DNA from: Acidimicrobiales bacterium
GTDB lineage: Bacteria > Actinomycetota > Acidimicrobiia > Acidimicrobiales > Aldehydirespiratoraceae
Direction of reading: 5' to 3'
Assembly: GCA_029263195.1 (NCBI GenBank)
Contig: JAJCXX010000082.1
Span: 1-64,000, forward strand
Length of the DNA stretch: 64,000 nucleotides
Below are positions 51,791-60,260 of this stretch, one piece after another. Below the pieces are notes generated by a model, which saw only the letters and a list, made by a program, of their open reading frames with translations, had not been told where the DNA came from and made no database searches. Each line of letters begins with the position of its first letter. Position 1 is the first letter of the stretch. The translations under genes and the position numbers were made by a program.

Positions 51791-53167
51791 TCAGGCCAGC
51801 GGCTCGAGCTTCATTGTGAAATGCCGCAGCCAAGGTGCTTGCTCCACGATTCGGTAGCCGGAAATGTCGGCTGCTCTCTCCGCGACGCCGATCACCACCT
51901 CCGCCACGTAGTCGATGTGGCTCTGGGTGTACATGCGCCTCGGTATGGCGAGCCTCACCAGTTCCATTGCCGACGGCAGGTCGGGGCCGTCGTCCTGAGG
52001 AACGCCGAACATCAGTGTTCCGATTTCGACCCCTCTGACGCCTCCTTCGCGGTAGAGCTCCACTGCGAGCGCCTGCGCCGGGTACTCGTGGGGCGGTATA
52101 TGGGGAAGAAGGGCCTTGGCGTCGATATACACGGCGTGACCACCGGTTGGCTGAACAATTGGAACGCCGGCCGCCAACACTTTCTCGCCCAGGTACTCCA
52201 CGGACCGAATTCGGTAGTTGAGGTAGTTCTCGTCGAGTACCTCGATCAGGCCCTGAGCCACCGCCTCGAGGTCGTAGCCAGCGAGGCCGCCGTAGGTCGG
52301 GAAGCCCTCGGTGAGAATCAGGAGGTTTCGGCACTGGGCTGCGATTTCCGGATCGTTCACCGCCAGGAACCCGCCGATGTTGGCGAGCCCGTCCTTCTTC
52401 GCCGACACCGTGCATCCGTCGGCGAGCGAGAACATCTCCCTCGCGATCTCCTTCGGAGTCTTGTCGGCGTATCCATCTTCTCTGATCTTGATGAACCAGG
52501 CATTCTCGGCGAACCGGCAGGCATCGAGAATGAACGGAACGTCGAACTCGTCACAGAGGGCCCTGATACCTCTGAGATTCGCCATCGACACGGGCTGACC
52601 GCCGCCGGAGTTGTTGGTGACGGTGCACATCACAAACGGAACATTCTGGGTGTCGTCGGCAAGCGTGGTTCGCAGGGCGTCCAAGTCGATGTCGCCCTTG
52701 AACGGGGCGATGAACGCCGGATCCAGACCTTCCGGTCGGACGAGGTCGCGTGCTTCTGCCTGCTGGTATTCGATGTTGGCGCGAGTGGTGTCGAAGTGGG
52801 TGTTGCTTGGAACGACATCACCTTCGTGGGCCAGCACCGAGAACAGGATCTTCTCGGCGGCGCGTCCCTGATGGGTCGGGATGATCTCGGAGAAGCCCGT
52901 GAGGTCCTGGACGACACCCTCGAATCGGAAGAACGATCGACTGCCGGCGTAGGTCTCGTCGCCGACCATCATCCCCGCCCACTGCTTGGTCGACATGGCG
53001 CCCGTGCCGGAGTCGGTCAGGAGATCGATGATCACCTCGTCGGCGCGCAGGCCGAACAGGTTGTAGTTGGCTCGTTGGAGGGCGTTCTCCCGCTCCTCGC
53101 GATCGGGCATGGCGATGGCCTCGACCGTGTGAACACGGAATGGTTCGATGATTACGTTCTGCGGCAT
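51791..53167 (-). CDS. tnaA: Tryptophanase (beta-eliminating lyase)
   Basis: 458 residues, PLP fold type I. It should split tryptophan into indole, pyruvate and ammonia. The PLP Lys is in SAKKDGLANIGG, at residue 258. Tyrosine phenol-lyase is the close alternative, so I checked the residues that separate them. FDTT holds the Asp equivalent to E. coli TnaA Asp137, where the phenol-lyase has Thr. VRGVEIG has the Ile of tryptophanase (Ile394), where the phenol-lyase has Arg381. The GDETYAGSRSFF block also favours tryptophanase. GGGAG-like GGGAGT lies 8 nt before the ATG at 53167. There is no TnaC-like leader or tryptophan permease nearby. Confidence 0.88.
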   Translation of the reverse strand: MPQNVIIEPFRVHTVEAIAMPDREERENALQRANYNLFGLRADEVIIDLLTDSGTGAMSTKQWAGMMVGDETYAGSRSFFRFEGVVQDLTGFSEIIPTHQGRAAEKILFSVLAHEGDVVPSNTHFDTTRANIEYQQAEARDLVRPEGLDPAFIAPFKGDIDLDALRTTLADDTQNVPFVMCTVTNNSGGGQPVSMANLRGIRALCDEFDVPFILDACRFAENAWFIKIREDGYADKTPKEIAREMFSLADGCTVSAKKDGLANIGGFLAVNDPEIAAQCRNLLILTEGFPTYGGLAGYDLEAVAQGLIEVLDENYLNYRIRSVEYLGEKVLAAGVPIVQPTGGHAVYIDAKALLPHIPPHEYPAQALAVELYREGGVRGVEIGTLMFGVPQDDGPDLPSAMELVRLAIPRRMYTQSHIDYVAEVVIGVAERAADISGYRIVEQAPWLRHFTMKLEPLA

Positions 53168-53220
53168 GGCGCGGACTCCCTGAGTTTCGTCCTCGACATT
53201 CTGGCGCCTGTCACCCCGAT

Positions 53221-53391
53221 TCAGGTCTGGCGCTCGCGGATCCTTCTGATCCAGAAGAACGAGGCCACAGCCGCGACGTCGATTGCATAACTCAGAGTCG
53301 TCTGGCCGGCGAGATAAACGATCTCCGCCACCGCCACCACCAATACCAGGGTGGCCCACTGAACCTTCCGCAGAAATGGCCAGTTGGTCAC
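53221..53391 (-). CDS. Small membrane protein, unknown
   Basis: 56 residues from the GTG at 53391 (MTNWPFLRKVQWATLV). Two hydrophobic segments fill most of the sequence, followed by a basic tail FFWIRRIRERQT that should face the cytosol. The open frame extends upstream to 53478, but that part is polar and overlaps the promoter region of the ada-alkA gene. It is co-directional with and 53 bp upstream of the tryptophanase gene. Function cannot be inferred. Confidence 0.5.
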   Translation of the reverse strand: MTNWPFLRKVQWATLVLVVAVAEIVYLAGQTTLSYAIDVAAVASFFWIRRIRERQT

Positions 53392-53480
53392 GGTGGTCTC
53401 CTCGCAGGTTGAGTTACCTGTCGCCGATCGGTCGGTCTTGATGTCTGAATCCGTCCGACCTGATAGGGCATACTGCACTC

Positions 53481-54896
53481 ATGGTCGTATCAGCGGTCTC
53501 CACAACGGGCATCTACTGCCGTCCCGAGTGCGGGGCTCGACCCCTTCCCCGCAACGTGTCGCCCTATCCCTCGGCCGTGGCAGCGGAGGCGTCGGGCTAC
53601 CGGCCGTGTCTGCGCTGTCGTCCCGATCGCCGGCCGTTCGACGAGCGTCCCGGCGATTCCCCAGCCCCCGTCGTTCGGGCCCTCGCAATGATCACCGATG
53701 GCTACCTTGATCGGTTCGACGAGGACTCGCTGGCTGCCCAGGTCGGCTACAGCACCCGCCAGCTACGCCGCCTCTTCGAGACCCATGTCGGCGCCTCGCC
53801 GTCGTTCGTTGCTCGTAGTCGACGAGCCCATTTCGCCCGTCGACTGCTCGACGAGACCAACCTGACGATGCCCGTCATCGCCGGGGCTTCGGGATTCGGA
53901 AGTGTCAGGCAGATGAACCGGATAGTCGAGTCGATATTCGGGTTTGCTCCCAGCTCATTGCGGGCCAAGCGTCGCCAGGACGATGTGCTCACGATCGATG
54001 GTGGCCTCACGCTCCGGCTTCCGTTCGCCGAACCACTCGATCGGTCGTCGGTGATCGCCCACCTCGGGCCGAGGGCGACCCCAGGGGTCGAGGTGGTCGA
54101 CGGCTTCGTCTATCGACGCACGCTGATGGTGTGCGGCAACCCCGGCGTTGTGGAGATCAACCTCGCCACGGAGGGATCCAGCCTCGAGATGCGGGCTCAC
54201 CTCCCGGCGTTCGACTCCATCATCGACGACGTTGGCCGGATTCGCGCGATGTTGGGTCTCGACGACGACGCATCGGCGGCCGAGTCCGATCTCGGCGCCG
54301 ATCGAATCATCGGCCCGCTCGTACGGCGACGCCCGGGAGTCCGTGTCATCGGCGGATGGGATCGATTCGAAACCGCCGTGCGCGTGATCGTCGGCCAGCA
54401 GGTGTCGGTGGTCGGTGCCACCACCATCACCGGAAGAATCGCCGAGCGGTTCGGGGCCCCTCTACCGGGCTCAGCGCTTGGCCTCACCCGACTGTTCCCG
54501 ACTGCCGACCGGCTCATCGACCTCGACCCCAACGGACTGGGCATGCCGGGAGCAAGAGTCGCCACCGTCTCAGCGGTCGCCAAGGCGGTGGCCGAAGGCA
54601 GCCTCGATCTGTCGGGTGCGGCCGGCTCGGAGACCACCCGTCAGCAGCTCCTCGCCCTACCCGGGGTAGGACCCTGGTCCGCCGATGTCGTCATGATGCG
54701 GGCACTTCGCGATCGCGATGCATTCCCCGCCGGCGATCTCGGCATCAGGCGGGCGATAGCCCGACTCACCGGATCCGACACCGACCCGACGGAGGCCGCA
54801 GTCAGAGAAATGTCGGAGGCGTGGCGACCCAACCGTGCCCTCGCCGCTCAGCATCTGTGGGTATCGCTTCAAGATTCATCGGAGGAATCGAAATGA
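53481..54896 (+). CDS. alkA: Ada/AraC-AlkA fusion: DNA alkylation response regulator and 3-methyladenine DNA glycosylase
   Basis: A 471-residue fusion. The N-terminal Ada-type methyl-phosphotriester domain has the zinc Cys set (TTGIYCRPECGARP and YRPCLRCRPD), with the first Cys as methyl acceptor. The AraC helix-turn-helix follows (DEDSLAAQVGYSTRQLRRLF, about 72-155). Then an AlkA N-terminal domain and a helix-hairpin-helix glycosylase domain with LPGVGPWSADVVMMR and catalytic Asp in PAGDLGIRRAI. The Ada domain looks short: it starts about 25-30 residues later than E. coli Ada (lacking the usual ARDPRFDGRF-like stretch), and nothing upstream in frame restores it. It probably senses methyl damage, activates its own operon and excises alkylated bases. 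ATGA overlap with ogt. Confidence 0.92.
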   Translation: MVVSAVSTTGIYCRPECGARPLPRNVSPYPSAVAAEASGYRPCLRCRPDRRPFDERPGDSPAPVVRALAMITDGYLDRFDEDSLAAQVGYSTRQLRRLFETHVGASPSFVARSRRAHFARRLLDETNLTMPVIAGASGFGSVRQMNRIVESIFGFAPSSLRAKRRQDDVLTIDGGLTLRLPFAEPLDRSSVIAHLGPRATPGVEVVDGFVYRRTLMVCGNPGVVEINLATEGSSLEMRAHLPAFDSIIDDVGRIRAMLGLDDDASAAESDLGADRIIGPLVRRRPGVRVIGGWDRFETAVRVIVGQQVSVVGATTITGRIAERFGAPLPGSALGLTRLFPTADRLIDLDPNGLGMPGARVATVSAVAKAVAEGSLDLSGAAGSETTRQQLLALPGVGPWSADVVMMRALRDRDAFPAGDLGIRRAIARLTGSDTDPTEAAVREMSEAWRPNRALAAQHLWVSLQDSSEESK

Positions 54897-55423
54897 CCAA
54901 TCAGGACGAAGAATCAGAACCTGAACTGGAGAAGGCAGTTCTCGACACTCCGATCGGAGTACTCACGTTGGTTGCCTCGGACACCGGCCTCACCCACGTG
55001 TTGTTCGACGGGCAGGAGACAGCCGATGTCGGCATCGACCAGCCAGTGCCGACCGCGATCGACAATCCGATCCTCGCGTCCGCGGCATCTGAACTCGATG
55101 AGTACTTCGCAGGCACCCGCCGAGATTTCGACCTGCCTCTCGATCTGAGGGGTACCGACTTCCAGATAGATGCGTGGACCGCTTTGGCGTCGATTCCCTA
55201 CGGCGAGACGGTCAGCTATGCCAGTCAGGCCGAGACGATCGGGAGGCCCGGTGCCTTTCGAGCCGTGGGTTCGGCCAATGGTCGCAATCCGATACCGATC
55301 GTTCTGCCGTGCCACCGGGTCATCGGATCGGATGGGTCGCTCACCGGATTCGGTGGCGGTCTCGACGTGAAGAAGCGCCTGCTCGACCACGAACGTGCTC
55401 AGCAGACGCTGCCTCTCGGATGA
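54893..55423 (+). CDS. ogt: Methylated-DNA-protein-cysteine methyltransferase
   Basis: A 176-residue suicide repair protein that removes O6-methyl groups from guanine. The active-site IVLPCHRVIGSDG is intact, preceded by the helix-turn-helix block IPYGETVSYASQA and the RAVGSANGRNP stretch. The first 12 residues are acidic and poorly conserved. GGAGG lies 8 nt before the ATG, inside the preceding gene's 3' end, and the start overlaps its stop (ATGA). The downstream molybdoenzyme gene overlaps the ogt stop in the same way, so the three are one operon probably induced by the Ada-type regulator. Confidence 0.94.
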   Translation: MTNQDEESEPELEKAVLDTPIGVLTLVASDTGLTHVLFDGQETADVGIDQPVPTAIDNPILASAASELDEYFAGTRRDFDLPLDLRGTDFQIDAWTALASIPYGETVSYASQAETIGRPGAFRAVGSANGRNPIPIVLPCHRVIGSDGSLTGFGGGLDVKKRLLDHERAQQTLPLG

Positions 55424-57462
55424 ACCACCCGTCGTCCGCCGATAGTCGAGTGATCCGCGGGGTGTGTCACCACGACTGCCCCGACTCATGTGTGTGGGAC
55501 GTGCGCGTCGACAACGGTCGGGCGGTGCGACTACGGGGCAACACGGACCACCCGACAACGGCCGGTGAGCTGTGTCCGAAGGTCAACCGCTTCCTCGATC
55601 GGGTGTACCACCCCGAACGACTCCTTCAGCCGCTGCGAAGGGTCGGCCCCAAGGGCTCTGGAGAATTCGAACCGATCTCCTGGCCAGAAGCGATCTCGGA
55701 GGTCGCTACCCGCCTGGGCCGAGTCATCGACGACAACGGCGGCTCATCGGTGCTTCAATTCTCGTTCGACGGCACCCAAGGATTGATCCAGAAAGGGGTC
55801 ATGGCCGACCGATTCTTCGATGCAATCGGGGCCAGCGACATTCGTCGCCACATGTGTGGCGTAACCGCGTGGATGGGCGCGGCCGACGTCTACGGGCTGC
55901 CGTTCGGTGTCGATCCCGAAGAACTGGCGCATTCGCGCACCGTGATCCTGTGGGGAACCAACACCAGACTCACCAACCGTCACCTCTGGCCGACCATCGA
56001 AGCGGCCCGGCGGCGCGGCGCCACAATCGTGGCGATCGATCCGATTCGCACCAACACTGCCGAGTCAGCCGACCGGTTCATTCAGATCCGACCAGGAACC
56101 GACGTGGCGCTGGTGCTGGTGATGATCCACATCCTCGACCGCGACGCACTCATCGACCGAGATTGGATCGACAACCACACCAGCGGCTGGGCGAAACTCA
56201 GAGAGTCGGCCTCTGCCATGACCCCAGACAGAGCCGCCGCCATCACCGGTGTCGATGTCACGACGATCGAGTGGCTGGCCCATACCTACGGAGAGCAACG
56301 GCCCGCCGCCATACGGACGCTGGTCGGGCCCGAACACCGCGAACATGGCCGCGACATCATGCGGGCCGTAGCCATGCTTCCGGCGATCACCGGATCGTGG
56401 TCGGAAGCGGGAGGCGGCCTCGCCCGCTCGACTCAGATCTATTTCGAGACCGCACTCGGCATCGACGACGCAGATCGACCCGACCGGCGGCGGTTCAACA
56501 TGGCCGACCTCGGAGCGGTGCTCGGTGACGGCAACCTGACCCCACCGGTGAAGGCACTCGTGGTCCACAATTCCAACCCGGCAGTGATCTGCCCCGACCA
56601 GAACTCTGTGGTGCAAGGCCTGAGTCGCCCCGACCTGTTCAGTGTGGTCGTCGAACAATTCATGACCGACACCGCCCGCTATGCCGACATTGTCTTGCCG
56701 ACCACGACCCAGATCGAACACCTCGACCTCTCCATCGCATGGGGGCACCTATATCTGGCACTCAACCAGCCGGCGATCGCCCCGGTCGGCGACGCGTTCC
56801 CCAACACCGAGATCTTTCGACGGTTGGCAGCTGAGATGGGGCTCGACGGACCAGAATTCACCGACACCGACGAGGAACTGGTCCGGCAGCTACTCGATTC
56901 TGATCACGAATGGCTCAACGACATCGACTTCGAGTCACTCCGCCTCCAAACCTGGCAACGGCTCTCCCTGGCCGGCGACCACCGGCCCCACGTGAGTTCA
57001 CCACCGGCCACCGACGACGGACTGGCCCACCTCGGCTCTCTCGACTACATCGCCGGCTTCGAAACGCCCGGCGGCTTGTCGGGCCTGGAGGCCGAGTTTC
57101 CGTTGACTCTGATGTCGCGTAAGCAACACGCCAAGTTCCTCAACGCCAACTACGGCGGCTTTCCGGAGCATTCCCCGGCCGGTGGGGCCCCCACCCTGTC
57201 GATCCACCCGACCGATGCTGCCGCCCGCCGAATAGCGGGCGGCGACACCGTCAGAGTGTTCAATAGGCGTGGCTCACTCACCCTCAGCGCCGAGATCTCC
57301 GACGCGACTCAGCCCGGACTGGTCACCATGCCGTTCGGGTGGTGGCATCGTCACAGTCCCGAGAATCGAGGGGTCAACGCCCTTACCAACCCCGACTCTG
57401 TCGATGGCGTCGGGTCGGCCGCATTCCACGAGACCCTGGTGGAAGTGCGCGGCATCGACTGA
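55420..57462 (+). CDS. Molybdopterin-dependent oxidoreductase with N-terminal [4Fe-4S] site
   Basis: 680 residues of the Mo-bisMGD (DMSO reductase/formate dehydrogenase) superfamily, cytosolic, with no Tat signal. The cluster ligands are Cys in VCHHDCPDSC plus one in GELCPKVNRFLDRVYHPERL. The molybdopterin domains follow (ILWGTNTRLTNRHLW, KALVVHNSNPAVICPDQN, and a C-terminal barrel with LTLMSRKQHAKFLNANYGG). It resembles the uncharacterised YoaE-like branch; the substrate is unknown. The Mo-binding region contains RRHMCGVTAWMG. Start ATG 55420 overlaps the ogt stop; the longer open frame from 55174 runs inside ogt. Its place in an alkylation-repair operon is unexpected. Confidence 0.9.
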   Translation: MNHPSSADSRVIRGVCHHDCPDSCVWDVRVDNGRAVRLRGNTDHPTTAGELCPKVNRFLDRVYHPERLLQPLRRVGPKGSGEFEPISWPEAISEVATRLGRVIDDNGGSSVLQFSFDGTQGLIQKGVMADRFFDAIGASDIRRHMCGVTAWMGAADVYGLPFGVDPEELAHSRTVILWGTNTRLTNRHLWPTIEAARRRGATIVAIDPIRTNTAESADRFIQIRPGTDVALVLVMIHILDRDALIDRDWIDNHTSGWAKLRESASAMTPDRAAAITGVDVTTIEWLAHTYGEQRPAAIRTLVGPEHREHGRDIMRAVAMLPAITGSWSEAGGGLARSTQIYFETALGIDDADRPDRRRFNMADLGAVLGDGNLTPPVKALVVHNSNPAVICPDQNSVVQGLSRPDLFSVVVEQFMTDTARYADIVLPTTTQIEHLDLSIAWGHLYLALNQPAIAPVGDAFPNTEIFRRLAAEMGLDGPEFTDTDEELVRQLLDSDHEWLNDIDFESLRLQTWQRLSLAGDHRPHVSSPPATDDGLAHLGSLDYIAGFETPGGLSGLEAEFPLTLMSRKQHAKFLNANYGGFPEHSPAGGAPTLSIHPTDAAARRIAGGDTVRVFNRRGSLTLSAEISDATQPGLVTMPFGWWHRHSPENRGVNALTNPDSVDGVGSAAFHETLVEVRGID

Positions 57463-57477
57463 GGGTACGTCCCGTGT

Positions 57478-58887
57478 TCAGGCCTCGAGGTACTCGATCA
57501 CATCGGCGGCGGAGTAGGAGCCGGAGTCGACGCACAAGGCACGGATCACGGTGTTGATGTCGTCGCCCGAAGTCACGAGAGGTGGCTCGAGACCGCCCTT
57601 GCGAACCTGGGGCAGGTCGACCGTGGCGAACAGGCCGTTGCACAGGCATCGACGGCTGTCGGTGTCCTCGACGTCCCCGCCCTTGCGTACGTAGGCGTTT
57701 CGCGGCTCGGCCGCACACCGATAACCGAGGGTGCCGTCGGGCGACTGGTAGGTCGAGCGAAGGAAGCCGAGGTCGCATACCCGGGTGCGGTCCTCGGCGA
57801 CGGCCTCTTCTGAGATCGTCCCGGACATTTCGACCACCTTAAACGGGTAGCCGCTGGGAGAGGCCAAGGGATCGGTGAAGACGGTGGCCGAGTCGGCGAG
57901 CGCCTTGTCGATCACGTCCTGCTTGAGGCCGGACTCAATATCGGACTCCTGACAGAACGCGAAAGCCGTGCCGACCTGGACTCCTGCGGCCCCCGAGTCG
58001 AGAGCCTGTCGCAACAGACCAGGGCGTCCGGATCCTCCGGCCAGCCAGAACGGCAACCCGACCTCCTGCAACTTTGCCAGATCGACTTCGTCGCGAGGCC
58101 CGTATTCGGGCTGCCCGAGTTCGTCGAACTTTCCCTTGCCGCGCGGCGGGGCATTGTGTCCGCCGGCGATGGGTCGCTCGACCACGAACCCGTCGGGGCG
58201 GTTGTTGGGATTGCGCGACAAGAACAGAGCCAGTGTGTTGGAGGAAATGATGGCGAGGAACTTCGGGCGTGTCCGCGGCCAGCCGTCGGGCACCACACTT
58301 CGAGGATCGAAGTCGACGAAGATGTCGGATTCGGCGTCGATCACGTCGAGACGTTGACGGATCGGCTCACCGGCAGCCAGGCCCCGAATCATCGGTGGAA
58401 TGTCGATGGGAATGCCGGCTCCCATGATGATGAAGTCGGCTCCACCCAACACCGCTCCGAGAATGGCGTAGGGCGTGGGCAGCTGCACCTTGGTCAGATA
58501 GTTGACCCCGGCCGGTCCGGTATGGCCGGACTTGGCGAGTCGGATCTCCGCGAAATTGGCCAGAACAGTGAGTCCGATCAGGTTGGCAGGCGGGTCGGCG
58601 TTGAGTTTCGGCACCGTTCGATACGGCTCGTCGGGTTGTCGCCCGTCGGGGAGGTAGTAGCGGTCGAGGACGTCGGCGACGATCTTCTGGTTGGGGAACT
58701 CCGCATAGGCCCGGCGGAGATGGCCGCCTTGGTCGCCGTCGGCGAGTCGTCGAGCATGAATCACATCGAGCGCGACCCCCGACACGACCCCGAGTTGGCC
58801 TCGACTGCCCACGGCGTTGGCAAGTCTCCAACCGGAAACCCCGACACCCATTCCGCCCTGAATGATGCGAGGAAGTTCGTTCGTCAT
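57478..58887 (-). CDS. Nitronate monooxygenase-like FMN protein
   Basis: A 469-residue TIM-barrel flavoprotein of the 2-nitropropane dioxygenase family. It opens IIQGGMGVGVSGWRLANAV, with VSGVALD next. GADFIIMGAGIPIDIP and FWLAGGSGRPGLLRQALDSGAAGVQVGTAFAFCQES give the FMN phosphate site. The family's catalytic His may be in ERPIAGGHNAP. The last 110 residues carry several Cys (RVCDLGFL, YRCAAEPR, RRCLCNGL) and are longer than in simple nitronate monooxygenases, so this may be a distinct subfamily. Its start overlaps the hemY stop by 4 bp, which ties it to the heme operon; the role there is unknown. Confidence 0.82.
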   Translation of the reverse strand: MTNELPRIIQGGMGVGVSGWRLANAVGSRGQLGVVSGVALDVIHARRLADGDQGGHLRRAYAEFPNQKIVADVLDRYYLPDGRQPDEPYRTVPKLNADPPANLIGLTVLANFAEIRLAKSGHTGPAGVNYLTKVQLPTPYAILGAVLGGADFIIMGAGIPIDIPPMIRGLAAGEPIRQRLDVIDAESDIFVDFDPRSVVPDGWPRTRPKFLAIISSNTLALFLSRNPNNRPDGFVVERPIAGGHNAPPRGKGKFDELGQPEYGPRDEVDLAKLQEVGLPFWLAGGSGRPGLLRQALDSGAAGVQVGTAFAFCQESDIESGLKQDVIDKALADSATVFTDPLASPSGYPFKVVEMSGTISEEAVAEDRTRVCDLGFLRSTYQSPDGTLGYRCAAEPRNAYVRKGGDVEDTDSRRCLCNGLFATVDLPQVRKGGLEPPLVTSGDDINTVIRALCVDSGSYSAADVIEYLEA

Positions 58888-60260
58888 GGGACCTTCCCGA
58901 CGGCTGGACTGGAATGGTGGGTGATCTCATCTGCGACGCGAGCGGCGTCGGTGGCGAGTGACGAGACGCCGATCCCTCGATAACCCCAACCGGTGAATTC
59001 CAGTCCAGGGTAGGGCACGAGGGCGTCGTCGAGTTGTGACAGCCACTGGGGATGACCCACGGGATATTGCGGAATCCCGGCGGTCTGGCGGACCACCTTG
59101 GTGAAGCTCGGCCGAACGTCGATCCCGATCGCCCGGCTCAACTCGTCGGTGGCGAGTCGAAGCAGATCATCGTCGGAGAGGTCGAGGACACTCGGATCGG
59201 CGTCGCCACCGTAGATGGCCTTCACCATCCGGCATCCGTTGGGGGCCCGGCCGGCGGCGTATTCCGACTCGAACAACATTCCGAGAGCCCGAATGGATTC
59301 GCCTGGTCCGGTGAGGAACCCGAACCCGGGTGGAATCGGAAGATCGCAGGCTCGGCCACCCAGCCCCACGATCGCGACGTTGGCGGTGGGTCGACCGCTC
59401 AGCAGCGGGCCGAGATCGGTGGGAGCGAACCGGGCCGCCGCCCCGGGCTCGACGGCGATGATCACGGCGTCGGTCGTGAGTGTCTCGGAGCCTTCGACGA
59501 CCCAACGCTCACCATCGGGCCGGATCGACGTGACGGGCCAGGATCCTTTGTAGCGGTCGCCGAGAAACTTGGAAAGAGAGCGGGCCACGAAGGCCATTCC
59601 GTCGGGTGAGGAATGGGCCGTGGCTCGCGGTGTGCCCTTGGGGCGGGCCTTCATTCGCCGAATGCCACCTCGGATGAGACTTCCTGCTTCATCCTCCAGG
59701 CCGACGAGCCTTCCGAAGGCGGCCCGGGCCGACATCGTCGTTGGATCTCCGGCGAACACGCCGTGGGCCATGATGTTGGCGATGAGAGTTCCGGTTTCGG
59801 GACCAAGTCGTCGGCAGGCGAAGTGCAGCAAGGACTCGTCGTCCTCGGGTGGGGGAGTGCGTATCCAGGGCTCGCGCAGCGTACGGAACTTGGCCCGCCA
59901 GCTGAGCACGGGAGACAGCGCGATCGCTGGCGAGTCCTTCAACTCGTGCATGGCTCCGTGACGGAACGCCCAGCGGCGACGGGCGCTGGGGGGAGACTCG
60001 ACCAGCTCGATGCCGGCCGCGTGGAGGATGGGGCTGAGATCAGGGTGGGGAAGCAGGAAGGTGCCGGCGGCCGGCTCCAGCAGATAGCCGTCCTCTCGAA
60101 CGGTTTGGGCCACACCCCCGGGTCGGTCACTGGCCTCGACGACGGTGGCTCTGATGCCTCGTCGGCCGAACTCGACCGCGGTGAGAAGTCCGGAGAATCC
60201 ACCGCCAATGACCACAACCTCTCGGGGCACGCGCCTCTCGGGCTGATCGGGGGACGTCAC
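58884..60260 (-). CDS. hemY: Protoporphyrinogen/coproporphyrinogen oxidase HemY
   Basis: A 458-residue FAD enzyme aromatising a porphyrinogen to a porphyrin. The dinucleotide motif is VVIGGGFSGLLTAVEFGRRG, then VVEASDRPGGVAQT. The C-terminal GWGYRGIGVSSLATDA block is the second FAD contact of the family. HemY of Gram-positive bacteria prefers coproporphyrinogen III (also named CgoX), while in the classical route it takes protoporphyrinogen IX. The neighbouring hemN suggests the latter here. Start and stop overlap hemH and the nitronate monooxygenase-like gene by 4 bp each. Confidence 0.9.
   Translation of the reverse strand: MTSPDQPERRVPREVVVIGGGFSGLLTAVEFGRRGIRATVVEASDRPGGVAQTVREDGYLLEPAAGTFLLPHPDLSPILHAAGIELVESPPSARRRWAFRHGAMHELKDSPAIALSPVLSWRAKFRTLREPWIRTPPPEDDESLLHFACRRLGPETGTLIANIMAHGVFAGDPTTMSARAAFGRLVGLEDEAGSLIRGGIRRMKARPKGTPRATAHSSPDGMAFVARSLSKFLGDRYKGSWPVTSIRPDGERWVVEGSETLTTDAVIIAVEPGAAARFAPTDLGPLLSGRPTANVAIVGLGGRACDLPIPPGFGFLTGPGESIRALGMLFESEYAAGRAPNGCRMVKAIYGGDADPSVLDLSDDDLLRLATDELSRAIGIDVRPSFTKVVRQTAGIPQYPVGHPQWLSQLDDALVPYPGLEFTGWGYRGIGVSSLATDAARVADEITHHSSPAVGKVP

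Noticed and set aside
51791-53167. Tyrosine phenol-lyase as the identity of the beta-eliminating lyase
   Set aside because: The positions that separate the two enzymes carry tryptophanase residues (Asp in FDTT, Ile in VEIG).
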